Origin: Bagarius yarrelli
Lineage: Eukaryota; Chordata; Actinopteri; Siluriformes; Sisoridae
NCBI GenBank assembly: GCA_005784505.1
Contig: VCAZ01000018.1
Span: 1,041,316 to 1,105,315, forward strand
DNA: 64,000 nt
Direction of reading: 5' to 3'
Below are positions 21,176-32,804 of this stretch, piece after piece (position 1 is the first letter of the stretch; the number at the start of each line of letters is the position of its first letter). The notes beneath the pieces were generated by a model. It did not search any database. It saw only the letters and a list, made by a program, of their open reading frames with translations, and had not been told where the DNA came from. The position numbers and the translations under genes were made by a program.

Positions 21176-22127
21176 CTACATGTATTAAACAGTTATTTCT
21201 TATAGTGATTAGACATTTTACCAGAAACAACAAATCGAACTCAGACTGTTTAAATATCCAGACACTGAAGACGTCTTTTGTAGATACATAAATGTATTTT
21301 TACAGAATAAAAATCACCTGCGATTACAATTTAATTTGTTTTTTAAGCCAAACATCGAAAACTTTCAATTCTATAGTCGGCGGTATAGTCAGGACAAATG
21401 ATACTGTTCCTTTCACTCTGGACGACTGAATTATCTGGCAGATCCTATTAACATAATGTTCATTTGTTAAGGAGATTGGCTTTGGCGGGTCGGAATTGTG
21501 TTATAGATGTCCACCATTAGCTCCTTCATGGAGAAACTCGCCATCCCTGAAAGCCTCTAGCTCTGGTAAGCGACTACGCCGTAGAGCAATCCATCATGAT
21601 CAAACTAGAAAGAGCAGATATAAAAACTTGCGGAGGAGTAAAGCCGTGAACTTGCTTCAGTTGAGCACAGGGAAATTTACACGGAGGTAAAAGGCTATTG
21701 TGAATGCTAATAGTTCAGCATGACCAACGTAGGAGGAAGGTGGTGTAAAGACACCACCAGATTGAGTGATTTAATGGTTAAGGGTTATGTTTAAGAACCC
21801 AGGAATTGAACTCATGATCCTCCAATTATCAAACCAACGCCTGCTAAGCTACCACTTATAACTGATTAAATCATGTGTGAATATTAACTAAAGATACTGT
21901 TGTTTCTCTAAGAGCAAGTTACAATTACTTCATTACAACACACTTGTTTCTAATACCTCGTCGTTATTATTATATAAAGAGCAACTAGGCCTAGTCGACA
22001 CACTCGATGGCCGCTCTAATGTCTTTAGGTAATTAAAGCAAATGTTTATTTTAAAAAATATCACTGTTGATTTATTCAGAACAAACTGAAATGATCATTT
22101 TTGATTTTAGGTAAATAACTCAATTAG
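21176..22127. other. unassigned non-coding sequence with a SINE fragment
   Basis: 21480-21690 has higher GC and an open frame of 64 codons but no recognisable protein. 21760-21865 is a probable minus-strand SINE head (aaccaacgcctgctaagcta, then ccactt). Confidence 0.45.
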
Positions 22128-22243
22128 AATTCTTTTTCTTCCTTCTTTACTCACCTTCTCCCTCCTTACCTTCCGTCCTTCCTTGGGTTTTTTAAATTAC
22201 TTTTCTTCCTTCCATCCTTCTCTCTATCTTTTCTTGCCTCTTA
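22128..22243. repeat. CT-rich low-complexity tract
   Basis: ccttcctt and tcttcc units, almost pyrimidine-only. Confidence 0.85.
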
Positions 22244-22449
22244 TTCCTAAAAACCGGTAGTTGGTCGGCTCCAATATTTAAATGATTATGACTTAATATT
22301 AGAGAAATTAGTCATTTAAACAGTTGATTATTAAATGGTCGTAGTCCCTTTTTTCCATTCACATTCATGCCTTTTTTTTGTTCTCCATTTTGCCTTTGTT
22401 CTGGAGTTTGCCCCCCTTTTCTGTCTCCCCTGCTGTGTGTTTGTGACAG

Positions 22450-22559
22450 GCAAGATGATGTCCCTGCAAAGCTGTGAGAGTGTCTCGTTCCTGACCTCTC
22501 GCAGAATGAGCTGCGCCAGAACACAAACACACTCCTGTATCTCAATCCCAGCCGACTGA
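22450..22559 (+). other. candidate exon, weak
   Basis: A pyrimidine-rich stretch from about 22395 ends in gtgtttgtgacag, a plausible splice acceptor. The downstream open frame reads KMMSLQSCESVSFLTSRR and stops at TGA 22557-22559. GC is higher than the surroundings. I do not recognise the peptide and see no matching upstream exon, so a chance acceptor is as likely. Confidence 0.15.
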
Positions 22560-22588
22560 CTGTCTGTCCTCTAACAGAGAGAGCTAAG

Positions 22589-22590
22589 AC

Positions 22591-22621
<31 letters not shown>
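22589..22621. repeat. (GA)n microsatellite
   Basis: About 13 GA units and then gaaagagaga. Confidence 0.95.
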
Positions 22622-22623
<2 letters not shown>

Positions 22624-22744
22624 CAAACGCTGAACTCTGCCAATAAAACAAAACGCCTTCTGCCTGAACAAACTATTACTGTCATGCGAGTGTTAATGTG
22701 ATGAAGTGAAAGTTAAAATTTGTTAAGAAACATTTCTGGAGATG

Positions 22745-23412
22745 TTTCTGTACTAAATTAATAAAGAGAAAAGAAAAACAGACAAAAGAAAGAGACTGAA
22801 GATAAACAAATAAAACGGAAAAAAAGAAAAAAGGGAAAAGGGAAAGAAGAGTAGGAAGTAAGGGAGGAAAAAGTCAAACGGAATAAAGAAAAAAGCGTGA
22901 GGGGAAAGGAAAGAAGTACGTAGAAAAGTGGGAATAGAGATCAGAAAAGGAACGAAGGAAGGAAGAAACGAAGGAAGAAGAAAGAAAGAAAGAAAGAAAG
23001 AAGAAAGGAAAGAATAAAAGTCAGAGGGAAGAAAGGAAATAGACAGAAAGAAGAATTAAGAGAGTTACAAAGTAGAATAAAAAAAGGAAGAGAGAGTGAA
23101 GGAAAGAGGCAGAGAGACAAATGAAAAGAGTCAGAGAGAAGAATGGAAAGAGTCAGAGAGAGAAATTGAAAGAGTAAGAGAGAAGAATTAAAAGAGTCAG
23201 AAAGAAGAAAGGAAAGTGGCAGAGAGAAGGAATGAAAATAAAAAACAGTAGGCGTAAAGAGGTGGGAATAAAAAGAAGAAAGAAAAGAAAGGGGAAAGAT
23301 AAAAGTAGAAAGAAAGGAAATAATTGAAGGGAGGATGGAATAAAGGACGGACAGAAGGCTGAAGGAAAAAGTGGTAGCAAAACAAAGAATAGAGGAAGGA
23401 AAGATAAAAAAT
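22745..23412. repeat. polypurine tract, about 670 bp
   Basis: Mostly A and G on the + strand, with gaaa, gaagga and cagagagaga variants. Related lines such as aaaagagtcagagagaagaa recur at about 23120-23220 with a spacing near 30 bp. The minus-strand frames are phenylalanine and serine rich and spurious. Confidence 0.9.
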
Positions 23413-23989
23413 AAATCATAAAAATATAATATCAGCTGATGTTTATCTGATCGGCTGCACGACTACGATATTACATCAGATTTCAGTTTTAAGAGAAAAC
23501 CAACATAAAGAAGAAAAACACACTCACAAGCCGGACACCGTGTGTTTCTACGAACTGATTAGCATCTTGTTAAAGCCGCAGTAATTCTAGGTTGCAGTCA
23601 GAAAAAAAATCTTTAACAGCTTGAGAATGAGTACCACGCACTGCTGCTGCACCTGTTCCTAAACACCTCACTGCTCCACCTCTGCTGAGGTTTACACACC
23701 TGCTCTCAATCATTTCCCAACACACACCGTCACAGACAATTATAAATATCCCACGCGCTGCGATGCTAATGCATGAATAGTAGGTTTCTGTAAGATTCTA
23801 GCGGATGTACAGTTCCAATGCCTTAGAAAAGGACATCCAACATCCATTGGGTGTTGATTGGCTTGTTTTTATCTTCCGTTAGTGTAGATATTAAGAGCAT
23901 CCACCATACTAGGAAGTGTAAAATAAGAACTATGTTGTTTTCGGCAGGTCCTGTTGAAACCTGAGACGAGCCCGTCATTACCTTAATTA
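23413..23989. other. unassigned non-coding sequence
   Basis: Mixed composition, with ttataaatatccc near 23740 as an isolated TATA-like string. No exon was recognised. Confidence 0.45.
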
Positions 23990-24192
23990 TGTTTAAATGG
24001 GGCATGAGTTGTTGATTGAAACACCAGGAAGACCTGGGTTCAAGCCCCACCACTGCCAGTTAGCCACTGTTGGGTCTCTGAGCAAGACCCTTAACCCTTC
24101 CTGCTCCAGGGGCGCTGGTCTAAGATGGGATATGCGAAGAAACAAATTTGACTGTGCTGTGAAGACTATATGACAAATAAAGACATTCACAA
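23990..24192 (+). mobile_element. SINE type A, head partly degraded
   Basis: tgagttgttgattgaaacac, then gggttcaagccccaccactg (tRNA box B), gttgggtctctgagcaagac, ctgctccaggggcgc, and the tail ending gacaaataaagac. It abuts the LINE at 24196. Confidence 0.85.
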
Positions 24193-24195
24193 GAT

Positions 24196-25172
24196 GCAGC
24201 AGGCGCTCTTATCCAGAGCGACATACAAATGTTCCTTGAGTCCCAACAGCTGGATAATGGTACATTAGATCACAAATCAAAATGTAACAACCTGCAAAAA
24301 AACTGTTAAAAAGGGCAGCATAGATAAATTGGGGTTTTTTGTTTTGTTTTTAATGTCAAGTGCTAGGTATTTGAGAAAGAAGTGGGTCTTCAGTCGTCTC
24401 CTGAAGACTCTGATGTTCTGACATCGATGGAAAAGACATTCCACCATCTTGATGCCAGAACAGAAAAAAAGTCTTGAAACAGACCTTCCTTACATCTTAG
24501 GGAATAGTGGAACTAGTCAAGTGGTATTTGTGGATCTGAGGTAATGCTGTGTGATGTGAGGAGTGATAAGTGCTTGGAGGTAGGGAGGTGCTGCACTGTT
24601 TTTGGCTTTGTAGGTGAGCATCAGTGTTTTTGAATCTGATGCGTGCAGCTTCTGGAAGCCAGTGGGGTGGGGTGTGAAAACTTTGGGAGGCTGCATTGTA
24701 AATCATCTGCAGAGGACCAATAGCCAGGAGCGAGTTACAGTTATTAGTTTAGAAATTACAAGAGACTGCACAAGTAACTGAGTAGACAAAAATCTTCCTG
24801 ATGTTACGAAGGATCAACCTGCAGAATTGTGTTGAGTTGGACAGTTGGGAGAAAAAAGAAATTGAATAGTCCATGATTATCCCAAGGTTCCCAATGGTGG
24901 TTGAACAGAATAATAGTAAATTGTACATGCAAGATCATGGCATGGGGACAAATCAGCTTGAATGAAGAGCAGTTCTGTTTTGCTGGATTTAAATTTCAGC
25001 TGAAGGGCTGACATTCACAATGACGTCTTCCAGGCATGCCGAGATCTGGGCAGTTGGGTGTTATCAGCATAAAAGTGATAGGAGAACCCATTTGAGGAAA
25101 TAACTTCACCAAGTGAGTGGGTATAGATGGAGAAAAGTAAACGACCAAGTACTGAGCCTTGTGGGACAGTGA
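24196..25172 (-). mobile_element. LINE (same family as 9256-10471), with 3' tail
   Basis: The left end carries the antisense 3' tail (aggcgctcttatccagagcg, then acat), followed by the body shared with the 9.3-10.2 kb copy: aactgttaaaa.gggcagcat, cttcagtcgtctcctgaag, and ctgatgcgtgcagcttctgg. It ends at aagtactgagccttgtggg. The minus strand near 24690-24610 retains HWLPEAARIRFK from reverse transcriptase. Numerous indels are present. Confidence 0.85.
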
Positions 25173-26238
25173 AATAATATGATTAGTTAATGATTAGCAA
25201 TGTACATTTTAACTCATTGTTAACATGCTAACTAGCTTTCGTCCTGGGGAGGTCCCATCATCGACCGGCCGCCACTGCGATATTGTGAGACTTAGTTTAA
25301 ATCAGACTTTTGTTTGACTGGTTTAAAAGCCTTTCCTGTATTTCCTTTTGTACTGATCAGAATCCACTATGTTTTATAAAATAAAAGGTCACGACTAAAA
25401 GGTTTCTGACTGATGCTGTTCCCCACAGGCTCTGCTCATAGTCCGGCTTGTGTAGATTTGTGTCTGTTTTCTCCTTTCTTGTTGGTTGAACAGATTTTCT
25501 CCAAAAGATATTCTAAAGGGAAAGTTACCCCTAACCTAACCTTTAAATAAATTCAAGGATTGTTTGTCACGTACAAAATCATACATTGTACGCACTGCCG
25601 TGAAAGTCTTTAACAGCTGACCTTGCCTAGAGCAGATAGAAACAAGTCAGGTTGAGAAAAAAATGAAAAAAATAAAACAGTATCAAGAGTAAGTAGTGCA
25701 ACAAGAGGTATATCTGCTTATAAATAGTAAATGTGTGGGAGCAAAGAAACATCCTGTAAGTCCTTATTAGGTGGTGTTGGCCAGACTATACGGGGGACGT
25801 TCAAAACTTGTTTGTGTCACCGAAGGGCCAAACAAAGCCAACTCAAGTAAGCTTACAAATCTTACTTTGTTCAAAAGCTGTTTTAAAGACTCTATTTGCA
25901 TCAACGTCGTCGTCTCTGGCAGGTTTTTAAAAGCAACATTTTATAAAAATCTGTTTATATATGCAACAATATAGTGTAAGAAATTAGTAATATCTGTAAT
26001 ATTTTTTGGGCAAATGGAACGGAATATCTCAATACCAATTTTCTCCTTGACAAACGAATTAATTTCGTATGCCGAGGTTCCACTTCCTTTGGTTGTTTAT
26101 TCAAACGAATGGGATGTAATAAAAAAAAAATGTACTAGCATATTGCGTATAATTCTTGCAGTGATAAAAACAAACAAAAAAAAAACACAAGCAAATTCAA
26201 CCATCTACTTGGTAAAAATATTTGTTTTTATGATAAAT
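25173..26238. other. unassigned non-coding sequence with a SINE tail fragment
   Basis: 25548-25640 resembles an antisense type-A SINE tail (gattgtttgtcacgtacaaa). The rest is AT-rich and unrecognised. Confidence 0.45.
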
Positions 26239-26405
26239 TATGGCGTTTGGAAGATGCCTTTATCCATATCGATTCACATTGATATAATGTTTTTAATCCA
26301 ACTAAGTAGTTAAGGGCCTTGCTTAGGGGCCCAACAATAGCAGCTTGGTGATGCTAGAATTTAAACCCAGGTTTTTTTCGATCAGAAACCTAACACCATA
26401 CAGCA
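26239..26405 (-). mobile_element. SINE type B, minus strand
   Basis: tatggcgtttggaagatgcc, then tttatccat; aactaagtagttaagggcct; ttaggggcccaacaatagca; and a diverged head with tttaaacccaggtt at the box B position. Confidence 0.8.
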
Positions 26406-27054
26406 CATCACACATCGTGTCTTGTGATAATATTAAGAAATCAGACTTGGGTGATGCTGTAGATCACATGGTTCTTGGTGTTTTGCTGATACCACCACCC
26501 AGTAATTATTAATAACGCCTTACTGAGAGTCGAGGAATGGTTTAGATTAAATATGCATGGTTGATTTTTAATGATTGTGAAGCAAAAATGATTTAGAGAA
26601 AAAAAAAAAATACAGTGAATGTGATCATTTGAATAAATGTAATTAGAACTCGCAGACTTTTACACTCGGAGCATGACAAAAAATATATATATTCCAGCTC
26701 ACGCTGCAGAACTAGTAAATTACCACTGAGCACCAAGTTACAGTTCACTTCTATTTATAAAAATTCAGTAGGTATGAAAGCAACTGTTAATTTATGCTTG
26801 CACTAGTTTATGAATAACTGCATTTTGCCATCAACTTTGAACTCATTTAATGGATGGTTTAAATTATAAATAGAATAAGATTCACTAAAACCTTTACGTT
26901 AACATTTGCATTAAATGCATTTGCATTGCTTTGGGTTTGTATATAAGATTTATTTGGCGGTTTTCAACACTAAACTTGAAAAAAAAGGAAATAAGTATGA
27001 AAAGCAGGGACTATAAAATATGGACTAATGATAGGTTTTTTTTTGGTGCTGTGC
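26406..27054. other. unassigned AT-rich non-coding sequence
   Basis: No recognised content. Confidence 0.5.
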
Positions 27055-27140
27055 ATATCCATCCATCCATCCATCCATCCATTTTCTTCCACTTATCCAC
27101 AGCCGGATCACGGGTTAAGCAGTCTAACAAAAGACGCCCA
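27055..27140 (-). mobile_element. RTE-type LINE 3' end with (ATGG)n tail, antisense
   Basis: (ATCC)n followed by attttcttccacttatccac and agccggatcacgggttaagc. The reverse complement is the familiar fish LINE 3' end ...ggataagtggaagaaaatgg followed by ATGG repeats. Confidence 0.6.
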
Positions 27141-27207
27141 GTTTATTTCATGTTTTATTATTAGTTAAATCTGGAGGCAAAAATTTGCATTGATTTGGTT
27201 GATGAAA

Positions 27208-27312
27208 GACACTACTAGGGGGTTAGGATTGATGTATTTTGGTCTCTCGGTGGCATTCCATAAGTTCTGTTGGGGTGATAATGAATTCCAGCTGTGCCAT
27301 GGGGAAAACTTA
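27208..27312. repeat. unnamed dispersed repeat, copy 1
   Basis: Shares gattgatgtattttggt.tc and aattccagctgtgccat in the same order with 29884-29985. No known family was recognised. Confidence 0.7.
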
Positions 27313-27382
27313 ACATACCGATTTGATGTTACATTTATCGCTCTATAAGAATGTTTATAACACTGTAATAAAGCTGCATTCG

Positions 27383-27612
27383 GCAGTGGTGGAATAAATG
27401 GCTAAGTTTCTGGGTTGTTGAGCTAAAGATCAGGATTTAAGCTCCACCATTGCCAAGCTACCATATTTAAACCTTTAGGCAAGGCCTTTAAACCCTCTCT
27501 GCTCCAGAGGTGCTAAGGTATATAATGGCTATCCCAGAACTTTGAACCCAACTTACTTGGGGTATGTGGGGAAAAAAGAGTTTTACTGTACAGTAATGTG
27601 TACATGACAAAT
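27383..27612 (+). mobile_element. SINE type A, nearly full length
   Basis: cagtggtggaataaatggct (box A), caggatttaagctccaccat (box B mutated), aaaccctctctgctccagag, and the tail gttttactgtacagtaatgt, then gacaaata. Confidence 0.8.
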
Positions 27613-27754
27613 ACAGACTTCTTATTCACTTTCCTAGTTTTATATTATATTTTAGTACATGCTAAAATTCAGCCATTATTTAGAAAGTTTATATCGCTAC
27701 CCAATTGGCTTGTTGTTATATTACAGAACAAAAGAGAATTTCTGTTACCAGCTG

Positions 27755-27756
<2 letters not shown>

Positions 27757-27800
<44 letters not shown>

Positions 27801-27815
27801 GCTCTCTCTCTGTCC
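27757..27815. repeat. (TC)n microsatellite
   Basis: About 20 TC units, then interrupted ctatctcgctc. Confidence 0.95.
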
Positions 27816-28169
27816 AGCACTACTCATTCTAATTACAGTATTGACGGTAGTTGTCTGATTTAGTAATTGAAGAGCTAGGCAGATCTCTTGCCTTTGTCAG
27901 ATGGTGACATACGATCAATGGAAGCTCTTGACCGTGATGCAGGATCCTTTGGGGTATCGACATCTTCCGTCTCAGGGTTCTAATCAGCATAAAGGTTAAA
28001 TTGTTTCTTTTGTAATTTATTATTAAAAAATAATTCAGTTACACCCATCGATTATTTTATATTTCAAGTCGATGTGGTGATGAGATGAATGATTAATTAA
28101 TGATCCAATAAATACTTTGATTTGATCGGTTTAATTGATTCTGGAAAAGAAATGATTATGGGCCAAAGT
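27816..28169. other. unassigned non-coding sequence
   Basis: No recognised content. Confidence 0.5.
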
Positions 28170-28400
28170 TGTAAACATCTATCAATCCTCCCAGTTACCA
28201 GTTTTCTGTACTGCTTATATTATACAGGGTTCTAAATAACCTGTAGTCTTTTCAAAAGCACTGATGGGACTTAAGACAAGGGCGCTCCATGGTATGGCAA
28301 CCTATTGCTATACACGCTTGTAGCTTAGTTCATAAACTACAGACAATAAAGTGATTTCCATCATTGTACAATGTATGTCTTTGGATAAAGACTAGCAAAG
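28170..28400 (-). mobile_element. V-SINE, minus strand, strongly diverged
   Basis: ctgcttatattatacagggt and acaatgtatgtctttgga keep the relative order of V-SINE landmarks, but most of the centre is degraded. Confidence 0.45.
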
Positions 28401-28964
28401 ATAACTGGAGTATCGATTACACAAAGAAACCCTCAAACCTAAAGGTACCCCAAGGCAAAAATAGGTAAAACATATGGTACAACAATGGCAATGCTTGGTT
28501 TGTATTTCCATTCGGGCTACCCAGTGTACCACCACATTATATGAACAATTGGTGATGTTATGAATCCTCAAGTAAATCAAACGATCTCCAATTATGTCTT
28601 TATACATAAATTTTGCTTATTTGGGTGGTCCGTTGAGAACCACACAAAGTTGCTCTTACATATGCTGCAAATGTAAATGTAAACCACAAAAAGAATATTC
28701 AGTAACACTTAATTCGGTAATTCAGTAGAGTTTAATACATATACAATGATAGTATTCTTTAAAAGATCCACACTAAAGGTATAAGATGAATTCCTAAGAA
28801 ACCACCTCAACATGGGATGGTTGATTTATTATAATTCATTTAATCATTTTATCAATGTTCTAGACTGGTGGAAAGGATCAGAAGGCAGAGATTTGCATGT
28901 GTTTGTTTTAGTGTTTCAGAGGGTTCAGGAATTTGCAATTTCGAAACAGTTTTTTTGCCTTTCT
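28401..28964. other. unassigned non-coding sequence
   Basis: No recognised content. Confidence 0.45.
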
Positions 28965-29118
28965 CAATCGGAAAGATGGATGAAATTGGGAAGATGCAGA
29001 GAGAGAGAGGTGGGACCGGAAAGAACCCGAGCCAAAATTGAACCCGGGTCGCCGGAGCGCAGCAACTTGCGCACGTGGGTGCCGGCGCCTTAACCTACTA
29101 CACCACGGTGCTGGCCAG
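28965..29118 (-). mobile_element. GC-rich tRNA-derived SINE, minus strand
   Basis: The reverse complement begins agcaccgtggtgtagtaggt, then taagg (box A) and carries cgacccgggttcaattttgg (box B), followed by a pyrimidine-rich body. It is far more GC-rich than its surroundings. The head differs from types A and B, so it is a separate SINE family. The open frame through it is incidental. Confidence 0.65.
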
Positions 29119-30021
29119 CGGAAACATTTTTTTCCAATGACAGTCACTTGGTTTTGTTTTTGCAAAGCCTTGCCCAAAACCTAGTAATCTTTTCCGTTTT
29201 TATTATTTAAAAAATGTGCTAATAAAGTATGTTCCAAAGTTACCACATGTAAAATAAGTTAAGTAACAATTGATCAATATTTGATGATCGTAGGTATTTC
29301 ATCAAATGTCCTTAGAGATTTAGTACCTTTATCTCAAGCCTTGATACTTTTTTTAAGAAATGCTAAACAAACTTGTTGTGGTTTTTAGACTACTATTGAG
29401 TCACCCCATTGAACATTTCACCACTTTACCCCCTACAGCACTGAAAAGACGCTTCTTTGGCCAGAAATCGAAACTGTGTGGAGAAATAAAACCTGAATAG
29501 CAACCAAATCTTTTCTACCCCAGCGCCGTAGGTGGTTTGTCACAGGATGTGCCTGGGTAAAAGGACAAAAGATTCTATGGAGTACCGCCATGATTGTCAC
29601 TCCAAATGAAGTCAGGTTTGGCAGGGGGGCAAAATTCAACAGAACATTTCTTCACCTGCTGCCAAAGTACTGAAATGTCAAGGTAGGCAGGAGGAAATGC
29701 ATGCATGCAAGTCGAAGAACCCTGGAAACTGTTTTTTTTTTCCAGTGTTTGAGAGTCTGAATATAAGTAAATAGTTCAGAACTTTACTTTTACTTTTAAA
29801 AATTAAATATTGCATAATAATTTCTATTTCATGTTTCATAAATAGTTTCACCTGGAGGACAAAAGTTACATAGTTGATTAAAATACACTACCGAGGTTAA
29901 GATTGATGTATTTTGGTATCTCAGTCCCTTTGATGGGGTATTGCAGAATTCCAGCTGTGCCATTTGCTGTTGTGAAGGCAACCTTTACATATGGACCTTA
30001 CATTTATTAATTTAGTACAAT
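29119..30021. other. unassigned non-coding sequence containing repeat copy 2
   Basis: 29884-29985 is the second copy of the unnamed dispersed repeat also at 27208-27312. The rest shows no recognised family or exon. Confidence 0.5.
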
Positions 30022-30022
30022 G

Positions 30023-30081
<59 letters not shown>

Positions 30082-30086
30082 CTCTC
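30022..30086. repeat. (TCTA)n microsatellite
   Basis: About 14 tetranucleotide units followed by tctctctc. Confidence 0.97.
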
Positions 30087-31496
30087 TTAAGCAATTATCA
30101 TTATTATTGTAAAAAGCTACAATTTAAGCTACTTTTGTTGTTCATATCAAGATCATCTTACACATTATATGAACCTAGAAGATGCCGTTTTCTGTCCCCT
30201 GCTAATAAAAATGAATATAATAAAATGCTAAAGGCTTTGGCTTCGGTGTCCCAGTGGTAAAATGAAACAAACTGTTGGTTAAAAGCTCTTTTAAAATTAC
30301 GAAGACGATAGATTTAGACATTAAATTTTGTTTTTTTCGGTTGGATTTGAAGCTTTTTAGCCACTTTTAATTATTGATTATTGTTTATATATATTTTGTC
30401 CGTCTTTTTTCCAGATGTGATTGATAATAATTTACTACCACAAGGACCTGTAGCTGAATATTAGGAAAATTTACAATTTGAGGTTTTTTGGGGGCCCAGA
30501 AGTAAAACAGACCCACTAAAAATCTTTGTTAAAAAGTAGTCAGGACTGGCAATCCTGCCCAGGCACAGAGAACCCCAAACACACAAACTATTTAAGCTCA
30601 AAATCTTGACTATTTTTTGATGAAGGGTGCCAATATTTTTGCAACTCAAAACATCTTTAAATTCCATTCACTTAAAATGCTAAACAAAAAAAATAGTGTT
30701 TAATAATTTACTTCTTTTTCATTAATTATTTTGGAAAGAAAACACCTAAACATCTTTAGTCTCTAATTAGCAATGTTGCCATATTCTGGATTCTGATTCA
30801 TTGAAAGGTGGTAAATAAAATTTCCATCACAAGCTGTCGTACTTATTTAAATATGCTATTCTTACTATAAATATAGAGCAGATGATGAAATACTTTTTAC
30901 AATTAAAAGAAAAAATGCGTGATTGTTGATATGATGAAATTGCCAATGGAAGTCTTCAGCTTCAGTTTTTTATTACAGACTACAGTCAAGTCTTCTGATT
31001 ATAAAACAGAATTACAGGAACAATTATTATTGAATAAAGGGAACCCCAAAAGGTTTATTATTATAGGACAGATCATCTTCAGGCTATCTAAATCAACTTT
31101 GCATCCTTATCTTGTTTTATTTATTCCCTTTTTACTTGTGGCTGTTTAATTCATGATTCTGTTGCGAGTGAGATTTTTTTTTTTCCAGATTAAAAAAAAA
31201 AACAAACCAAAAAACTCTTACAGCTGTTTTTTACTGAGCTATAATATCTTAGCCGAAAGCAGTTCCTGGTGTCTTAATTAAAAATTCTCTTTTTCGAGTA
31301 TTTGGATGGCAGCAATTATAACTTTGCTTATAATATCATTTATTGTCTCTTGCTAAAATTAGTGTTATATGGATATTAGATGTGATAATAGTGTTTAGGT
31401 CTTTTCCTGGCGTCCAGGTCCATCTCGTAATAACTTAGTCAGTCTACGATGAAGTTTTAGAGCCACATAATATTACTTTTTTACCTAAGTTTTGTT
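30087..31496. other. unassigned AT-rich non-coding sequence
   Basis: 1.4 kb with no recognised repeat family. A short frame after a pyrimidine tract at 30395-30418 ends within 17 codons and is not convincing as an exon. Confidence 0.5.
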
Positions 31497-31760
31497 TTAA
31501 AGCAGCTTTACAGAATCAAATAGTAGAATAGTGTGTTAATACAAGGACAATAATAAACACTTACTAAAACACTTCAGTTCAGTTTAACTAGTATCTATAA
31601 ATTAAGCGTCCCAAACTAAACAAAAAAAGAGTGACCGCGACAAGGAACCAAAACTCTATTGGTGACAGAATGCTTAAAAAAAAAAAATATGGGAAAAACT
31701 AGTCGGGGGTTGATGGAGAGGGAGTCCGTTCTCCGCTGGCCAGGCAGACCAGCAGGTTGT
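31497..31760 (-). mobile_element. retroelement 3' region, diverged (related to 36712-36955)
   Basis: aaagcagctttacagaatca and gtgaccgcgacaaggaac keep the order seen in the better-preserved copy (aaagcagctttacacaatca, then ggcgacggcggcaaggaaaa). Confidence 0.45.
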
Positions 31761-32240
31761 TCTATGCTGTCTCAAAAACAGATTGTTTTAAGGGGTTAAA
31801 CTGCTTTCCGTGGTCTTGTCAGGAAGGTTTCAGGAAGTGAAACAAGAAGCTTGTGCGGAGGATGCATAAGTTTGTCTACAGATTCATTTGGTCTCACAGG
31901 AGCTAGCTTTGTGCAATTAGTGCTTGAGGTCACTGAACCGGGGCATTATAATGGAGAAAGTAAGTCTTGAGTCTATGATTTAATGTGATACTGCATTACT
32001 TAAGACACGTTGTTTATGTATTTATATATTTGTGAAGCTTCTCCGACTCATCTAGTGTCCTACAAGGTCAAAAATGCTTGTTAAATGAAAAAAAAAACAA
32101 CATTTTCTATGCATAAACTTTTATTGTGAATTAGAGTTATTCCTGATGGTTGCTGATAAGAATGAACTCATTATTATATGTTGAATGACATCACAACAGC
32201 AAGACAATTTTGTTAAATGATGTTAAACATGTTACATGTT
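31761..32240. other. unassigned non-coding sequence
   Basis: No recognised content. Confidence 0.45.
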
Positions 32241-32466
32241 TAGTTGTTAGTACTGTTGCCTCACAGCAAGAAGGATGAGGTTTGATTCTGTGTGGCGTTT
32301 GGCATGTTCTCCCCGTGCTTGCATGGGTTTACTCTGGTTTCCTCCCACCGTCCAAAAACATGGCCCTGTGATGGACCGGTGAACTCATAGGACCACGAAT
32401 CAGCCACCAATGACAAAAAATTAGGGTTCCTGTAAGTTGCTTTGGATAGGAACATCTACCAATTTC
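32241..32466 (+). mobile_element. chimeric SINE: V-SINE head and centre with type-B-like tail
   Basis: The head (tagttgttagtactgttgcc, then tcacagcaag) and box B-like aggtttgattctg lead into the V-SINE core (catgttctccccgtgcttgc, ttcctcccaccgtccaaaaa). The rest of a usual V-SINE is missing. After ccctgtgatggaccggtg it passes into tgtaagttgctttggatagg, the tail otherwise found on type-B SINEs. Confidence 0.7.
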
Positions 32467-32514
32467 TGCAGCTTGTCCACAATCCAAAGCTCTTTCTCTA
32501 TTCCTCTGGCTTGT

Positions 32515-32590
32515 TTCCAGACATTAACAGACCGCAAAGCCGAGGGAAATCACCAGTCTGGGTCATGCTGGGGTTCTTCCTATAAAAGAA
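32515..32590. repeat. dispersed repeat fragment matching 4900-4945
   Basis: gagggaaatcaccagtctgg, then gtcatgc resembles gagggaggtcaccagtctgg, then atcattc near 4916. The family is unknown. Confidence 0.5.
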
Positions 32591-32804
32591 AGTTCAGTTT
32601 GCCCCTAGGAGCTCGCCATGTTGGCTGGAGGAATGCAATGCTTTATTGGAATGACCCTGGCTGTTTGTTTCCTTTTTATAAGAAGTCTCTTGAAACCACA
32701 CATTGAAACTCCAACACACTATTTTTTTATCTTTGCCAACTGAGATTCTATTTCTCTTTCCAATAAAATCGAACAAAAAAAGTAAGTATGCGTTTGAATT
32801 CACA

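Noticed and set aside
23153..23419. 88-codon minus-strand frame
   Set aside because: Translation of the polypurine tract, composed of Phe, Leu and Ser only.
28812..29093. 93-codon plus-strand frame with an Arg-rich end
   Set aside because: The distinctive part is the antisense of a GC-rich tRNA-derived SINE.
30395..30464. Exon after tttttccag with a 17-codon frame
   Set aside because: Too short and AT-rich; the acceptor is easily explained by chance in T-rich DNA.
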